A stretch of 64,000 nt of DNA from Variovorax gracilis. GTDB taxonomy: Bacteria; Pseudomonadota; Gammaproteobacteria; Burkholderiales; Burkholderiaceae_C. Location: contig NZ_JASZYF010000007.1 of the NCBI RefSeq assembly GCF_030317115.1, forward strand, positions 186,001-250,000, given 5' to 3'. Of this stretch, positions 37,308-47,871 are shown piece after piece. A program made the position numbers and the translations under genes. Every line of letters starts with the position of its first letter. Position 1 is the stretch's first letter. Below the pieces are notes generated by a model, which did no database searches, was not told the DNA's origin, and worked only from the letters and a program-made list of their open reading frames with translations.

Positions 37308-38132
37308 TCACACGACCATTCCGCCGTTCGGGCTGATCGTCTGCCCGACCAGATAGTGCTCGTCGGACGCGAGGTAGACGGCCAGCGATGCGTACTCTTC
37401 CGGCTTGCCAAGGCGTCCGAGCGGGATCAGTTGATGCACGCCGGCCCGGGCTTCCTCGGACAGCGTCGCCAGGAAATGCTCCATCGGCGGTGTCAGCATG
37501 CCGCCAGCAGCGATGGCATTAACGAAGATGTTGGCCCCGGCGACTTCGATCGCGACGGATCGCGTGAACGCAAGCACCGCGCCCTTGGTCGCGCAGTAGG
37601 CCGGGTGGAAGGCGCTGAATCCGCCGGTGCCGGCAATCGAAGCGATGTTGATGATCTTGCCGGCCTTCTTCGCCTCCATGATGCGCAACGCCTCGCGGGT
37701 GCAATAGAAAACGCCATGCACGTTGACGCCCCAATACCTGTGCCACTCCTCGTCGGTGAAATCCTTGGTCACTCCCAGCGATTCCTTGGCCACGGGAGTC
37801 GTCATCATCCGGTAGAACTTCGAGCGCATCAGCTCATTGCGCTCGCCTGACTGCACCAGTGCGGCGTTGTTCACCAGGATGTCGAGCGTGCCAAAGGTCG
37901 CGACGATGTTCTTGAAGAGATTGGCGACGCTCTCCACCGACGAGACATCGAACTGCACGCGCAGGCAGCGAGCGCCGGTCGCCTCGATCTCGGCCTGCGC
38001 GCCGGACAGCGTCTCGGCGTTGATGTCAGCAATAACGATGTCAGCGCCTTCCCTGGCCATGGCAAGCGCAATGGCCTTCCCCAAGCCCTGGGCGCCGCCT
38101 GTGATCAGTGCAACTTTGCCTTTCAGCTTCAT
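37308..38132 (-). CDS. Short-chain dehydrogenase/reductase
   Basis: A 274-residue NAD(P)-dependent oxidoreductase of the SDR family. It has the cofactor motif ALITGGAQGLGKAIA (TGxxxGxG), the acidic residue VIADIN that favours NAD, VNNAALVQ, a catalytic Ser in NIASIAGTGG, and Tyr-x-x-x-Lys in YCATKGAVL. The ATG follows GAGGAA with good spacing. It is the last gene of the minus-strand unit BKACE, receptor, acyl-CoA ligase, YeiH-type exporter, SDR. It probably oxidises a hydroxy intermediate to a keto compound, perhaps the BKACE substrate; this is inferred from context. Confidence 0.85.
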   Translation of the reverse strand: MKLKGKVALITGGAQGLGKAIALAMAREGADIVIADINAETLSGAQAEIEATGARCLRVQFDVSSVESVANLFKNIVATFGTLDILVNNAALVQSGERNELMRSKFYRMMTTPVAKESLGVTKDFTDEEWHRYWGVNVHGVFYCTREALRIMEAKKAGKIINIASIAGTGGFSAFHPAYCATKGAVLAFTRSVAIEVAGANIFVNAIAAGGMLTPPMEHFLATLSEEARAGVHQLIPLGRLGKPEEYASLAVYLASDEHYLVGQTISPNGGMVV

Positions 38133-38163
38133 TCTCAATTCCTCGAGTTTGAGTGTGTCGGAC

Positions 38164-39177
38164 TCAGGCCAGCCAATGCATCAATGCCAGCGCCAGCACG
38201 ACTAGGAAAACCGTCTCGCCAACCATCAGCATCACCGGCTTGAGCCCGACGGCGACCAGGTCCTTCAATTGCGTCTTCATGCCGATGCCCGCGATGGCCG
38301 CCACCAGGCACCAGCGCGAGAAATCGCTGCCGCCTTTAGCGACGAGCGTCGGCAGCCAGCCCGTGCTGTTGATCGCCACCAGGAGCACGAAGCCGATGAC
38401 GAAGCCTGGAAGCAGTGGCGGTCGCTTGCCACCGGTATCGCCGGCTTGGCGGCGCGACAGCATGACCGCAAATACGACTACCGGCACCAGCATGGCCACG
38501 CGCATCAGCTTGACCAGGGTGGCCACGTCGCCCGTCTGCTGCGACATGCTGTAGCCGGCGCCGACCACCTGGGCCACGTCGTGGATCGTCGCGCCGAGAA
38601 ATATCCCGGCGGCACGCGGATCCAGCCCGACGGCCTGCGCGATCATCGGGTAGACGATCATCGCCAGCGTCGACAACGCCGACACGCCGACCACAGTGAA
38701 CAGCGTCGCACGCTCTTTCAAGGGATGGTTCGGCAGCGCGGCTGCCAGCGCCATCGCCGCCGAGGCCCCGCAGATCGCGGTGGCCCCGCCACTGAGCAAG
38801 CCGAACACGGTCTGGAAGCCCATGAGCCGCGCCGCCAGCATCGACACCCCGATCGTCAGTACCACTGCCAGAACGACGATCACCACGGGCTGCCATCCGA
38901 GCTCGGCGACCTGGCCGACGGTGATCCGCAGTCCGAGCAGCGCGACGCCGATACGCAGCAGCGTCCGACCCGCGAATTCGATGCCCGGCTTGCAGGCACC
39001 CTCGCCGGAGAGGAAGTTCATCGCAATGCCCAGCAGTAGCGCGAACAGCATCACCGGCGCACCGTAGTGCTGCGACAGGAAGGTTGATGCCGCAGCGACC
39101 ACGCCACAGGCCAGCACGCCGGGAAACAGCAAGCGCACGCGGCCGGGGACCGCGCCGATCGTGAGTGTGGTGGTCAT
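38164..39177 (-). CDS. YeiH-family putative exporter
   Basis: A 337-residue membrane protein of the YeiH (Cons_hypoth698) family, annotated as putative sulfate exporters. About ten hydrophobic helices are evident, with the family motifs LLRIGVALLGLRITVGQV, GGATAICGASAAMALAAAL and FLGATIHDVAQVVGAGY. The ATG giving MTTTLTIGAVPGRVRLLFPG was used. It starts four bases downstream of the acyl-CoA ligase stop and is followed by the SDR after 31 bases. In a CoA-acid operon its cargo is unclear; a small anion or acid is possible. Confidence 0.83.
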   Translation of the reverse strand: MTTTLTIGAVPGRVRLLFPGVLACGVVAAASTFLSQHYGAPVMLFALLLGIAMNFLSGEGACKPGIEFAGRTLLRIGVALLGLRITVGQVAELGWQPVVIVVLAVVLTIGVSMLAARLMGFQTVFGLLSGGATAICGASAAMALAAALPNHPLKERATLFTVVGVSALSTLAMIVYPMIAQAVGLDPRAAGIFLGATIHDVAQVVGAGYSMSQQTGDVATLVKLMRVAMLVPVVVFAVMLSRRQAGDTGGKRPPLLPGFVIGFVLLVAINSTGWLPTLVAKGGSDFSRWCLVAAIAGIGMKTQLKDLVAVGLKPVMLMVGETVFLVVLALALMHWLA

Positions 39178-39181
39178 GGCA

Positions 39182-40810
<1,629 letters not shown>

Positions 40811-40833
40811 GATGTGTGTTCCTTGATTCGTGT

Positions 40834-41826
40834 TCATTCAGGCTGGAAGCCGATGGCCTTCAGGTTGGCAGCGTGCCTGTCGGACGCCGCACGCAGCGAC
40901 TTCGACAGCTCGTCGGGCGTCAGCGGCAGGCCGATGTCCTGACCCTGTTCCTTGAAGCGCTCGATCACCTTCGGCTGCTGGAGCACCTTCAGCGTGGCCT
41001 CGCGAACCTTGGTTTGCACATCGGCCGGCACGTCGGGGGTGGTCCACAGGCCCATCCAGGCGACGTCGCCGATCTTTGGGTAGCCGAGTTCAGTGAAGGT
41101 AGGCACGTCGGGCAGCGCAGCCAGCCGCTTGGGCGCGCCGACCGCGAAGGCCTTGAGCTTGCCTGCCTTGATCAGCGGAACAGAAGTCGCTGGGCCGTCG
41201 AACATCAGTGCCACATGGCCGCCCATCACATCTTGGAGTGCGGGCGGCGAGCCCTTGTAGCCGACATGGGTCATGTCCAGGCCGGCCAGCTTGTTCAGCT
41301 CCTGTCCCATCGTGTGCGACATCGAGCCGGTGCTGTAAGAGGCATAGCTCACCTTGCCCGGATGGGCCTTCGCGTAGGCGATGACTTCCTGCAGGTTCGA
41401 TGCCGGCAGCGACGGAGTGCCGACGAGCAGCAGGCCGGTTTGGGTGAGCTGGGCCAACGGCTTGACGTCCTTGAACATGTCGATGCGGGATTTCGCGACG
41501 TGCGGGATCTCGCTGACCAGTCCGTTGACGCCGACCATGAAGGTGTAGCCGTCGTGCGGCGATTGGATCAGGTCCTGGGTGCCGATGGCACCCATGCCAC
41601 CCGCCTTGTTGTCAACGATCACCGGCTGGCCAAGCAGTGGCGTCAGTCCTTCGGCCAATGTGCGCGCGACGATGTCGGCGGTGCCGCCGGCTGGGGCGCC
41701 GACGACCAGACGGATCGGCTTGCTGGGCCAGGTCTGGGCCAGTGCGGTGGGTGCCATGGCCAGCAGGGAAGCGACCGTCAGGGCGCCGAGCATCGCGCGG
41801 CGCTGGGGTTTCGTGAACTGTTGCAT
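40834..41826 (-). CDS. Tripartite tricarboxylate transporter receptor (Bug family)
   Basis: Periplasmic solute-binding protein of the TctC/Bug type. The 330 residues include a Sec signal (MLGALTVASLLAMAPTALAQ), WPSKPIRLVVGAPAGGTADI, IVDNKAGGMGAIGT, DGYTFMVG and HVGYKGSPPALQDVMGG. No membrane subunits (TctA, TctB) are in the cluster, as is common for such orphan receptors in this group. It lies between BKACE1 and the ligase, so it probably presents the acid used by this operon. Confidence 0.9.
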   Translation of the reverse strand: MQQFTKPQRRAMLGALTVASLLAMAPTALAQTWPSKPIRLVVGAPAGGTADIVARTLAEGLTPLLGQPVIVDNKAGGMGAIGTQDLIQSPHDGYTFMVGVNGLVSEIPHVAKSRIDMFKDVKPLAQLTQTGLLLVGTPSLPASNLQEVIAYAKAHPGKVSYASYSTGSMSHTMGQELNKLAGLDMTHVGYKGSPPALQDVMGGHVALMFDGPATSVPLIKAGKLKAFAVGAPKRLAALPDVPTFTELGYPKIGDVAWMGLWTTPDVPADVQTKVREATLKVLQQPKVIERFKEQGQDIGLPLTPDELSKSLRAASDRHAANLKAIGFQPE

Positions 41827-41928
41827 TCGTGTCTCCGGAAATTGAAATGTGGTGTTCGTGTCGTCTGGCTGGAACAGTTGATTGCGTCGCCGAGTTCGAA
41901 GGTCGAAGCGCAGGCCGTGTGCGGGGCA

Positions 41929-42984
41929 TCAGGCGGCGACGCGCATCGGCACGCCGCGCTGGCCCTGAGCCCGGTTGGGTGCGAATCCGACCCGTGCCAG
42001 CGTCTCTTCGGTGCTGCCGTAGGTCTCGCCGATCCGGTAGATGCTGTGCGCCTCGTCGCCGCTGGCGATGTCGCGGTTCAGAACCCGCGCGATGGCCACC
42101 ATGGCCTCGATCTGCTGCACCGAGGTCATGCGCTCGCCGGTCGGACCGAACAGTGTGTCCTCGATGCCTACGCGCACATGCATGCCCATCGCGATGGCCA
42201 TCGTGTTCATCGGATAGATGTGACGGTTCAAGGTCTCGAGCGTGAGCACCGCGCCGTCGGGCGTGCGGCGCACGAACTCCATCATGTCCGCCGGATTCAG
42301 ACCGGCGAAGCCGCCGCCGATTGCCACGTAGTTCAGGATCAGCGGACCCATGTACACGCCGCGCCGAATGAGTCGCTCCACCGTCTCAAGCTGGGCCACG
42401 TTGCCGAGCATGAAATGTGGCTGGATTCCGCTGGCCGTGAGGCGCTTCAGGTGCTCGACATGCCACGATGGATTCGATGGCACGATCATGTCGGTGTAGG
42501 CTGCCTGCAAGGCGGGATTGGTGAGCGAGGTGCCAGCGACATCGGCCTCGGTCATCAGCTCCATCACATTCATCTGGCTGGTGTTGATCGCGATCGTCAC
42601 CTGGTCGGGACGCGGGTTCAGGTCGGCCAGCATGTGGCGCGTGTCGTCCGTCATCCACTTGGCGGCCTGGCCGTCATCTTCCGGGGCGAAGGAGATGGAG
42701 CCGCCCACCTGCAGGATCATCTTGGGCACCGCTTCGCGAAGGCGCGCCAGCATCTCGTTGAACTTGGACAGGCGCTTGCTGCCCTTGCCGTCTTCTTCAC
42801 GCACGTGCACGTGAAGCACGGTGGCACCCGCGTTCCAGCAATCGACCGCTTTCTGCACCTGGTCGTCCATCGACACGGCGATGTCGTCGGAGTCGCTGGC
42901 ATCCCACTGGGGGCCGTAGGGCGCGACCTGAATGACCAGGGGCTGCTGGTTTTCGGGCAGGAGGGAGTCGTCGAAGAATTGCAT
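41929..42984 (-). CDS. Beta-keto acid cleavage enzyme (BKACE, DUF849), copy 1
   Basis: BKACE enzymes convert a beta-keto acid and acetyl-CoA into acetoacetate and a new acyl-CoA. The 351-residue protein has the zinc-binding His-x-His in TVLHVHVREEDGKGS near residue 58, the ILQVGGSISFAPEDDG segment, and the Glu-Asp of HVRVGIEDTLFGPTGERM, corresponding to catalytic residues of Kce. It differs from copy 2 at 24 positions (about 93% identical by my count). The first gene of a five-gene minus-strand operon, it is read away from the AraC1 gene across a shared operator. The beta-keto acid used is unknown; glycine-rich variants process 3-keto-5-aminohexanoate or dehydrocarnitine. Confidence 0.9.
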   Translation of the reverse strand: MQFFDDSLLPENQQPLVIQVAPYGPQWDASDSDDIAVSMDDQVQKAVDCWNAGATVLHVHVREEDGKGSKRLSKFNEMLARLREAVPKMILQVGGSISFAPEDDGQAAKWMTDDTRHMLADLNPRPDQVTIAINTSQMNVMELMTEADVAGTSLTNPALQAAYTDMIVPSNPSWHVEHLKRLTASGIQPHFMLGNVAQLETVERLIRRGVYMGPLILNYVAIGGGFAGLNPADMMEFVRRTPDGAVLTLETLNRHIYPMNTMAIAMGMHVRVGIEDTLFGPTGERMTSVQQIEAMVAIARVLNRDIASGDEAHSIYRIGETYGSTEETLARVGFAPNRAQGQRGVPMRVAA

Positions 42985-43026
42985 GATGTGGGTCCTTGGG
43001 GTTCAGAAGGTGGGTTGCTGCAGGAG

Positions 43027-43104
43027 GATTGTTCCGGGCAAGGGGAGATGCCGATTGACCCGCTGTGACAGGCCTTTAACCTGTTGTGACACTACGCGTT
43101 AACC
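43027..43104. promoter_or_regulatory. Shared operator region, copy 1 (BKACE1/AraC1)
   Basis: This 78-base block matches the region 53373-53450, inverted, at 71 positions without gaps. It contains two TGTGACA boxes (43064, 43085) and two TTAACC boxes (43076, 43099) in alternating order, plus GATTGACCC. It separates the divergent BKACE1 and AraC1 genes. The repeated boxes are the obvious candidates for binding by the AraC-type regulators. Confidence 0.75.
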
Positions 43105-43134
43105 CCGAGCATCAACAAGCAACGGAAGGTGGGT

Positions 43135-44166
43135 ATGGAGCGAGACCGCCCCACGAGAGGCATGATCCGCAGCGCTGCGCTGACGGACTTTGCTGCGGTC
43201 GCCCGCTCGGTCGGCGTGGACCCTATTCGGATGCTGGACGCAGCGGGGCTGGACCGCTCGTGCCTGATCGACCCCGAGATCCGTATTCCAGGCGATACCG
43301 TGCGCGGCCTGATCGCCAGTACGGCGCGTCTTTCCGGCATCGAAGACTTCGGGCTTCGAATGGCCGAGAACCGCTCCCTTTCAAACCTCGGTCCATTGGG
43401 GCTCGTGGTCAAGGAGGAACCGACGCTGCGCGAGGCGCTGCACGCTGTGGTTCGCTACATGCGCCTGCACAACGAATCTTTGCTGCTGCGAATCGAGGAG
43501 GCAGACGGCCGCGTCACGATCCATCAGCAACTGATCACGGCCCAGCCCAACCAGATCCGCCAGTCGGTTGAACTTGGCGTTGGCGTGCTGTTTCGCATCA
43601 TGCAGCTGTTCCTGGGAACGGATTGGAAGCCGCTGTACGTCTGCTTCGTTCACACCGCCCCTGCCGATTTCACCCGGCACAGGCGCCTGTTCGGGCCGGT
43701 CGTTCAGTTCGATGCCGACTTCGACGGCATCGTGTGCCGCTCGGAGGATCTCGATATGCCGATCCGCGACTCCGATCCGGTCCTGGCCCAGTATGCGCGC
43801 GCATATCTCGACTCTCTGCTTGCAGCTAAGAAGGAAAACACCTTCGCCGACAAGGTGCGGGAACTGGTGGTCGTGCTGTTGCCTGCAGGCCAGTGCACCA
43901 CGGCGCGTGTCGCACAGCACATGAACGTCGATCGGCGCACGCTCCACCGCCACCTGGCAGCAGAGGGCAGGCCCTTCACCTCGCTGGTCGACGAGGTGCG
44001 CAGCGAGTGGGTCATGCGGCATCTTCCCGCAGGCAACCGTGCTCTCAGCGATATTGCCGAGTTCCTAGGTTTCTCGGGGCTGAGTTCGTTCTCGAGGTGG
44101 TTCCGTACGCACTTCGGATGCTCCGTCACGCAATGGCGGGCGAACCAGCAAGCTCCCGAGGGCTGA
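43135..44166 (+). CDS. AraC-family regulator, copy 1
   Basis: A 343-residue transcription factor with an N-terminal Arabinose_bd-type (PF12625-like) domain (SAALTDFAAVARSVGVDPIR, GLRMAENRSLSNLGPLGLVV) and a C-terminal AraC helix-turn-helix pair (VAQHMNVDRRTLHRHLAAEG, LSDIAEFLGFSGLSSFSRWF). The ATG follows AAGGTGG; a GTG two codons upstream is possible. It is divergent from BKACE1 across the operator block and is followed on its own strand by CMD1, a receptor, a TauD-type oxygenase and an SDR. About half of the HTH-region residues match AraC copy 2. The inducer is presumably the acid degraded. Confidence 0.9.
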   Translation: MERDRPTRGMIRSAALTDFAAVARSVGVDPIRMLDAAGLDRSCLIDPEIRIPGDTVRGLIASTARLSGIEDFGLRMAENRSLSNLGPLGLVVKEEPTLREALHAVVRYMRLHNESLLLRIEEADGRVTIHQQLITAQPNQIRQSVELGVGVLFRIMQLFLGTDWKPLYVCFVHTAPADFTRHRRLFGPVVQFDADFDGIVCRSEDLDMPIRDSDPVLAQYARAYLDSLLAAKKENTFADKVRELVVVLLPAGQCTTARVAQHMNVDRRTLHRHLAAEGRPFTSLVDEVRSEWVMRHLPAGNRALSDIAEFLGFSGLSSFSRWFRTHFGCSVTQWRANQQAPEG

Positions 44167-44317
44167 AGCGCAGAGCAGGAGCCGCCGCGCCTCTGTCGCG
44201 AATTGACAAAGCGGTGTCACAACATGTCAACAGTGCGGCCCTTCAATGTCTGATGCTTGCACCCATGGGAACCAGGAACCGGCCCATCGCCTGCCTCGAC
44301 ATTCCAAGGAAGCCGCC

Positions 44318-44731
44318 ATGAACACAGAGTCGCCGACTCGATCACCTGCCCTGTCGCATGGGGCCACACCCATCTGCGACCAGATGCGCGCAAGCGGCAA
44401 CTGGAATCCGCTGTGGAATGAGTTCGCGGCCATGGATCCGGTGTGGACCGAGAAATTCATGACGATGAGTGCCCACTCCAAGTCCAGCGGCAGGCTCGAC
44501 GCGAAGACGATCGAGTTCATCGCGATCGCCGTCGACGCCTCGTGCACCCACCTGTATGCGCCAGGCGTTCGGCGCCACATCCGCAGGGCCCTTCAGTTGG
44601 GAGCGACGAAAGAGGAGATCCTCTGCGTGCTGGAGTATGTCAGCGTGCTAGGCCTGCATTCCATGAGCCTCGGCGCTCCCATCCTCGCCGAAGAGATGCT
44701 GGCTGCCGCCGCGCATGCCGACACCGATTGA
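44318..44731 (+). CDS. Carboxymuconolactone-decarboxylase-family protein, copy 1
   Basis: A 137-residue AhpD/CMD-family protein. The conserved helix pair reads TIEFIAIAVDASCTHLYAPG and VRRHIRRALQLGATKEEILC, then VLEYVSVLGLHSMSLG. The CxxC of the AhpD peroxidase type is absent (only one Cys before His), so disulfide reductase activity is unlikely. It starts with ATG behind AAGGA. It follows AraC1 and precedes a receptor gene by 21 bases. The relative in copy 2 sits beside BKACE2 instead. The reaction is unknown. Confidence 0.82.
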   Translation: MNTESPTRSPALSHGATPICDQMRASGNWNPLWNEFAAMDPVWTEKFMTMSAHSKSSGRLDAKTIEFIAIAVDASCTHLYAPGVRRHIRRALQLGATKEEILCVLEYVSVLGLHSMSLGAPILAEEMLAAAAHADTD

Positions 44732-44752
44732 ACAACATCCATTGGGGACTCC

Positions 44753-45775
44753 ATGAAGCTCGATTCATCCCGCCGCCGGTTCGTACTGGCGTCTTGCGCA
44801 TCAGCAGGATCGGCGCTCCTGCCGCTGGCATTCGCGCTACCCGTGGATTCCGCAGCGCAGGCGGCCCGGCCCTCTGACTGGCCAACGCGACCTGTCCGGA
44901 TCGTCGTGGCGAGTTCGGCCGGCAGCATGTCCGATACCTTCGCGCGCATCATTGCCGACCATCTGACCAGGACCTTCGGGCAACCCTTCATCGTCGACAA
45001 CAAGCCCGGCGGCAGCGGAGCCATCGCCAGCCTGGCGGTCGTGAAGGCACCCAACGACGGGCACACCCTTCTTTTCACAAACGCTTCGTTCACCGCCGTA
45101 CTGCAGGCGATCAGCCCGCCGAAGAGCTATGACCTGATGCGCGACCTGACGCCTGTGGTCCAGATCGGGGCCAGTGGGCAGTTCCTGGCCGTCGTCCCCG
45201 CGTTCCCGGCCCACAACCTGAAGGAGTTGATCGCGCTGGTCCGCGCCCATCCGGACAAGTACACCTTTGGAACATTGGGCAACGGCTCGGTGGGCCACCT
45301 GGCCATGGCAGCACTGCAAAACCAGGAAGGGCTCAAGATCGGTCACGTGCCCTACAAGGCCGGCAACGAAGTCGTCCGAGACATGGTGGGCGGTGTTCTC
45401 GAGATCGGGTGGGTGGACGTCTCATCGTCGGTCGGCGCGATCCAGGCGGGGCAGATCCGTCCGATCGCGATCAGCGGCACGTTCCGCGCGCCCGCCAATC
45501 CCGAGGTGTTGACCATGACGGAGCAGGGCTATCCGTTCAAGTTGAACGGATGGACGGGCCTCTTCGCGGCGGCGGGTACTCCACCGGCAGTGATCCGCGC
45601 GATCAACTCCGAAGTCAACGCCCTTCTGCAGACGGAAGCGGTGAAGCAGCGCATGTTCCAGATGAACGTGGGCCTGGTGCCGGCCAACACGCCGGAGCAG
45701 TTTCAGCAGACCCTGCGCGACGACATCCAAGGCTGGACCCGGATCGTCGTCGCCAACGGCATCAAGCCCGAATGA
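44753..45775 (+). CDS. Tripartite tricarboxylate transporter receptor with Tat-like signal
   Basis: A 340-residue periplasmic Bug/TctC receptor: WPTRPVRIVVASSAGSMSDT, IVDNKPGGSGAIASLAVVKA, DGHTLLFTN, HVPYKAGNEVVRDMVGG. The signal peptide SSRRRFVLASCASAGSALLP has a twin-arginine motif (SRRRF), so it may be exported folded by Tat, unlike the receptor near 41 kb. Its TGA overlaps the upstream possible start of the following oxygenase (ATGA). Ligand unknown; the operon setting suggests the same acid or a relative. Confidence 0.88.
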   Translation: MKLDSSRRRFVLASCASAGSALLPLAFALPVDSAAQAARPSDWPTRPVRIVVASSAGSMSDTFARIIADHLTRTFGQPFIVDNKPGGSGAIASLAVVKAPNDGHTLLFTNASFTAVLQAISPPKSYDLMRDLTPVVQIGASGQFLAVVPAFPAHNLKELIALVRAHPDKYTFGTLGNGSVGHLAMAALQNQEGLKIGHVPYKAGNEVVRDMVGGVLEIGWVDVSSSVGAIQAGQIRPIAISGTFRAPANPEVLTMTEQGYPFKLNGWTGLFAAAGTPPAVIRAINSEVNALLQTEAVKQRMFQMNVGLVPANTPEQFQQTLRDDIQGWTRIVVANGIKPE

Positions 45776-45798
45776 CATCCTCGACGACGAAAGCGGCC

Positions 45799-46866
45799 AT
45801 GAACATCAACGCACCTTCTACCCACCGCGCCTATGCCCATCGAAGCGCCTGGCATGGCGACAGCATGGCCCAGCGTGACGACTGGATCGTCATGCTGACG
45901 CCCAAGCACAACGCCGAAATACGCGCGGCGCTGTCGCGCGCGAAACAGCAGGGAGCGCGCATTCCAGCACTCGGCAAGCAGCATTTCGCCCTTCCAACTT
46001 TGGGAGCAGAGTTGCTCGCCATCCGCGACGAGATCGTCAACGGCGTCGGCTTCGCGTTGGTGCGCGGTCTCGAGATTGACGAGTTGACGCTCGAGGACAC
46101 GGCCCTGGTCTATTGGGGAATCGGCAGCCATCTTGGAGCCGGCAAGGCCCAGAACGCCCAGGGTGACATGCTCGGTCATGTCACCGACCTGGGTGTCGAC
46201 TACCGCACAGACATGAACGTCCGCGGCTACCAGACGCGCCTGGGCCTGCCCTTTCACAACGACGCGCAGGACGTGGTGGGCCTGCTCTGTCTTCGCCCTG
46301 CGCGCGAGGGCGGCAAGTCCCGCATCGTCAGTTCCACCGCCATTCACAACGTTGTGCTTGAGCGCAGGCCGGACCTGCTGGCGGAACTCTACCGTCCCAT
46401 CGCCGTGGATCGAAGGGGCGAGGCGCCAGAAGGAAAGCTCCCCTATTACCGCGGCTGCGTCTTCGAGTGGATCGGGGAGCGACTTTTTTGCCGATACAAC
46501 CGGACGTACATGGAGAGCGCGCAACGCTTCGACGGCGTACCCGCGCTCACTCCCCTACAGATTGAAGCCTTCGAGTTGGTGGATGAACTATGCCGCGACC
46601 CGGCGTTGTATCTCGACATGGACTTCCAGCGTGGGGACATGCAGTTCATTTCCAACTACAGCGTGCTTCATTCCCGCACCGAGTACACCGACTGGCCCGA
46701 GCTGGATCGGCGCCGCTACCTCCTGCGCCTGTGGCTGGACACCGGCCTGATCGCGCAGTTGCCCGAGTCCTATCGGGATCGCTACGAGGACATGAAGTTC
46801 TGGGGAGCCAACCCCAAGCCCCCGATCTTCGATCACTCCGCACGCAGTGCCGAGCTCGCCCACTGA
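45799..46866 (+). CDS. TauD/TfdA-like Fe(II)/2-oxoglutarate dioxygenase
   Basis: A 355-residue oxygenase of the TauD/TfdA superfamily. The iron ligands are His and Asp of LPFHNDAQDVVGLL near residue 152 and the distal His in ISNYSVLHSRTEY near residue 290; RRYLLRLWLD carries the 2-oxoglutarate-binding Arg. The N-terminal part resembles the TauD cap (NGVGFALVRGLEIDEL). Such enzymes hydroxylate unactivated carbons, sometimes cleaving sulfonates, ethers or betaines. A start at 45772 overlapping the receptor stop is equally possible. It is followed by an SDR that could oxidise the new hydroxyl. Confidence 0.82.
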   Translation: MNINAPSTHRAYAHRSAWHGDSMAQRDDWIVMLTPKHNAEIRAALSRAKQQGARIPALGKQHFALPTLGAELLAIRDEIVNGVGFALVRGLEIDELTLEDTALVYWGIGSHLGAGKAQNAQGDMLGHVTDLGVDYRTDMNVRGYQTRLGLPFHNDAQDVVGLLCLRPAREGGKSRIVSSTAIHNVVLERRPDLLAELYRPIAVDRRGEAPEGKLPYYRGCVFEWIGERLFCRYNRTYMESAQRFDGVPALTPLQIEAFELVDELCRDPALYLDMDFQRGDMQFISNYSVLHSRTEYTDWPELDRRRYLLRLWLDTGLIAQLPESYRDRYEDMKFWGANPKPPIFDHSARSAELAH

Positions 46867-46877
46867 AGGGCATGCGG

Positions 46878-47666
46878 ATGACCACGACACATAGCGAATT
46901 CCTGTCGCAGAACTTCAGCTTGGCCGGACACACCGCCATCGTGACAGGCGCTGGCTCCGGAATTGGGCGCGCAGGCGCGCTTGCATTGGCAATGGCCGGC
47001 GCGCGACTGATCCTGGTCGGACGTCGCTCTGAACCCCTAAATGACACCGCGCGGGCCATTCGTGCGGCAGGTGGGTTTGCGGAACCGCTACCCCTCGACG
47101 TCTCGGATACCGAACGATTCGAAGCTGCCCTCGCCGCGTCGGAGAATGAAGGCACGCCTACCATCCTCGTGAATAACGCGGGCGTCGGGGGCAGGGCACC
47201 CCTCTTCAATGTGCGGGCAGATCAGTTCGATCACATCTTCGGCGTCAACGTGCGCGCCGCAGCCCTGCTCGCGTCGGCCTTTGCGCGTCACCTGATCCGC
47301 CTGGAAAGTCCTGGACGCATCATCAATATCTGTTCGCTTGCAGCGCAGTCCCATCCGCATGGCCTGGGCGTTTACGGCGCCAGCAAGGCTGCGCTGGAAC
47401 ATCTGACCCGGACGATGGCCAGCGAGTGGGCGCACCACGGGATCAACGTCAACGCCATCAGCCCGGGCTACATCGAGACGGACATCAACCAGGCCATGTT
47501 CCAGACGCCGGCCGGCAAGGCGATGATCGACACACTGCCGCGAAAGCGTCTCGGGACGCCCGATGTTCTCAACGGCGCCCTGCTGCTATTGGCTGGGCCG
47601 GCGGGCGCTTTCATCAACGCGTCGACCTTGACGGTGGACGATGGGCAGAGGTTTGGTGTCCGGTGA
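46878..47666 (+). CDS. Short-chain dehydrogenase/reductase
   Basis: A 262-residue SDR with the cofactor loop IVTGAGSGIGRAGALALA, VNNAGVGGRAP, the catalytic Ser in INICSLAAQSHP, Tyr-x-x-x-Lys in VYGASKAALEHL and the family ending NGALLLLAGPAGAFINASTL. GRRSE after the second strand suggests NADP preference. The ATG chosen lies at good distance from GAAGGG; another ATG two codons earlier is too close. It closes the AraC1-side operon and probably oxidises the product of the oxygenase before it. Confidence 0.85.
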   Translation: MTTTHSEFLSQNFSLAGHTAIVTGAGSGIGRAGALALAMAGARLILVGRRSEPLNDTARAIRAAGGFAEPLPLDVSDTERFEAALAASENEGTPTILVNNAGVGGRAPLFNVRADQFDHIFGVNVRAAALLASAFARHLIRLESPGRIINICSLAAQSHPHGLGVYGASKAALEHLTRTMASEWAHHGINVNAISPGYIETDINQAMFQTPAGKAMIDTLPRKRLGTPDVLNGALLLLAGPAGAFINASTLTVDDGQRFGVR

Positions 47667-47871
47667 TGGCGTCACCGGACTTTCGCTGCTCGCGGCTTCA
47701 GGCCGGCGAAGATCGAGCGCTCGACCATAGTGGCGCCCGGACGGCCCGAGCAGCGCAACGCGATACATCACTCAGTTCGCAGGCGGTGCGAACTAGACCC
47801 AAGTCCACGCAAGGGTAAATCCGGCATCGCGACCTGCGCGACGTCGTCCGGTCGCTCCGACAATCAGGCTC

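Noticed and set aside
40816-43068. A 750-codon plus-strand frame opposite the first receptor and BKACE1
   Set aside because: Antisense shadow; the matching shadow appears opposite BKACE2, as expected of duplicated real genes on the other strand.
44318-44731. Assigning CMD proteins to protocatechuate degradation (pcaC)
   Set aside because: No pca genes are nearby and the sequence matches only the general family; neighbours point to a BKACE-linked role.
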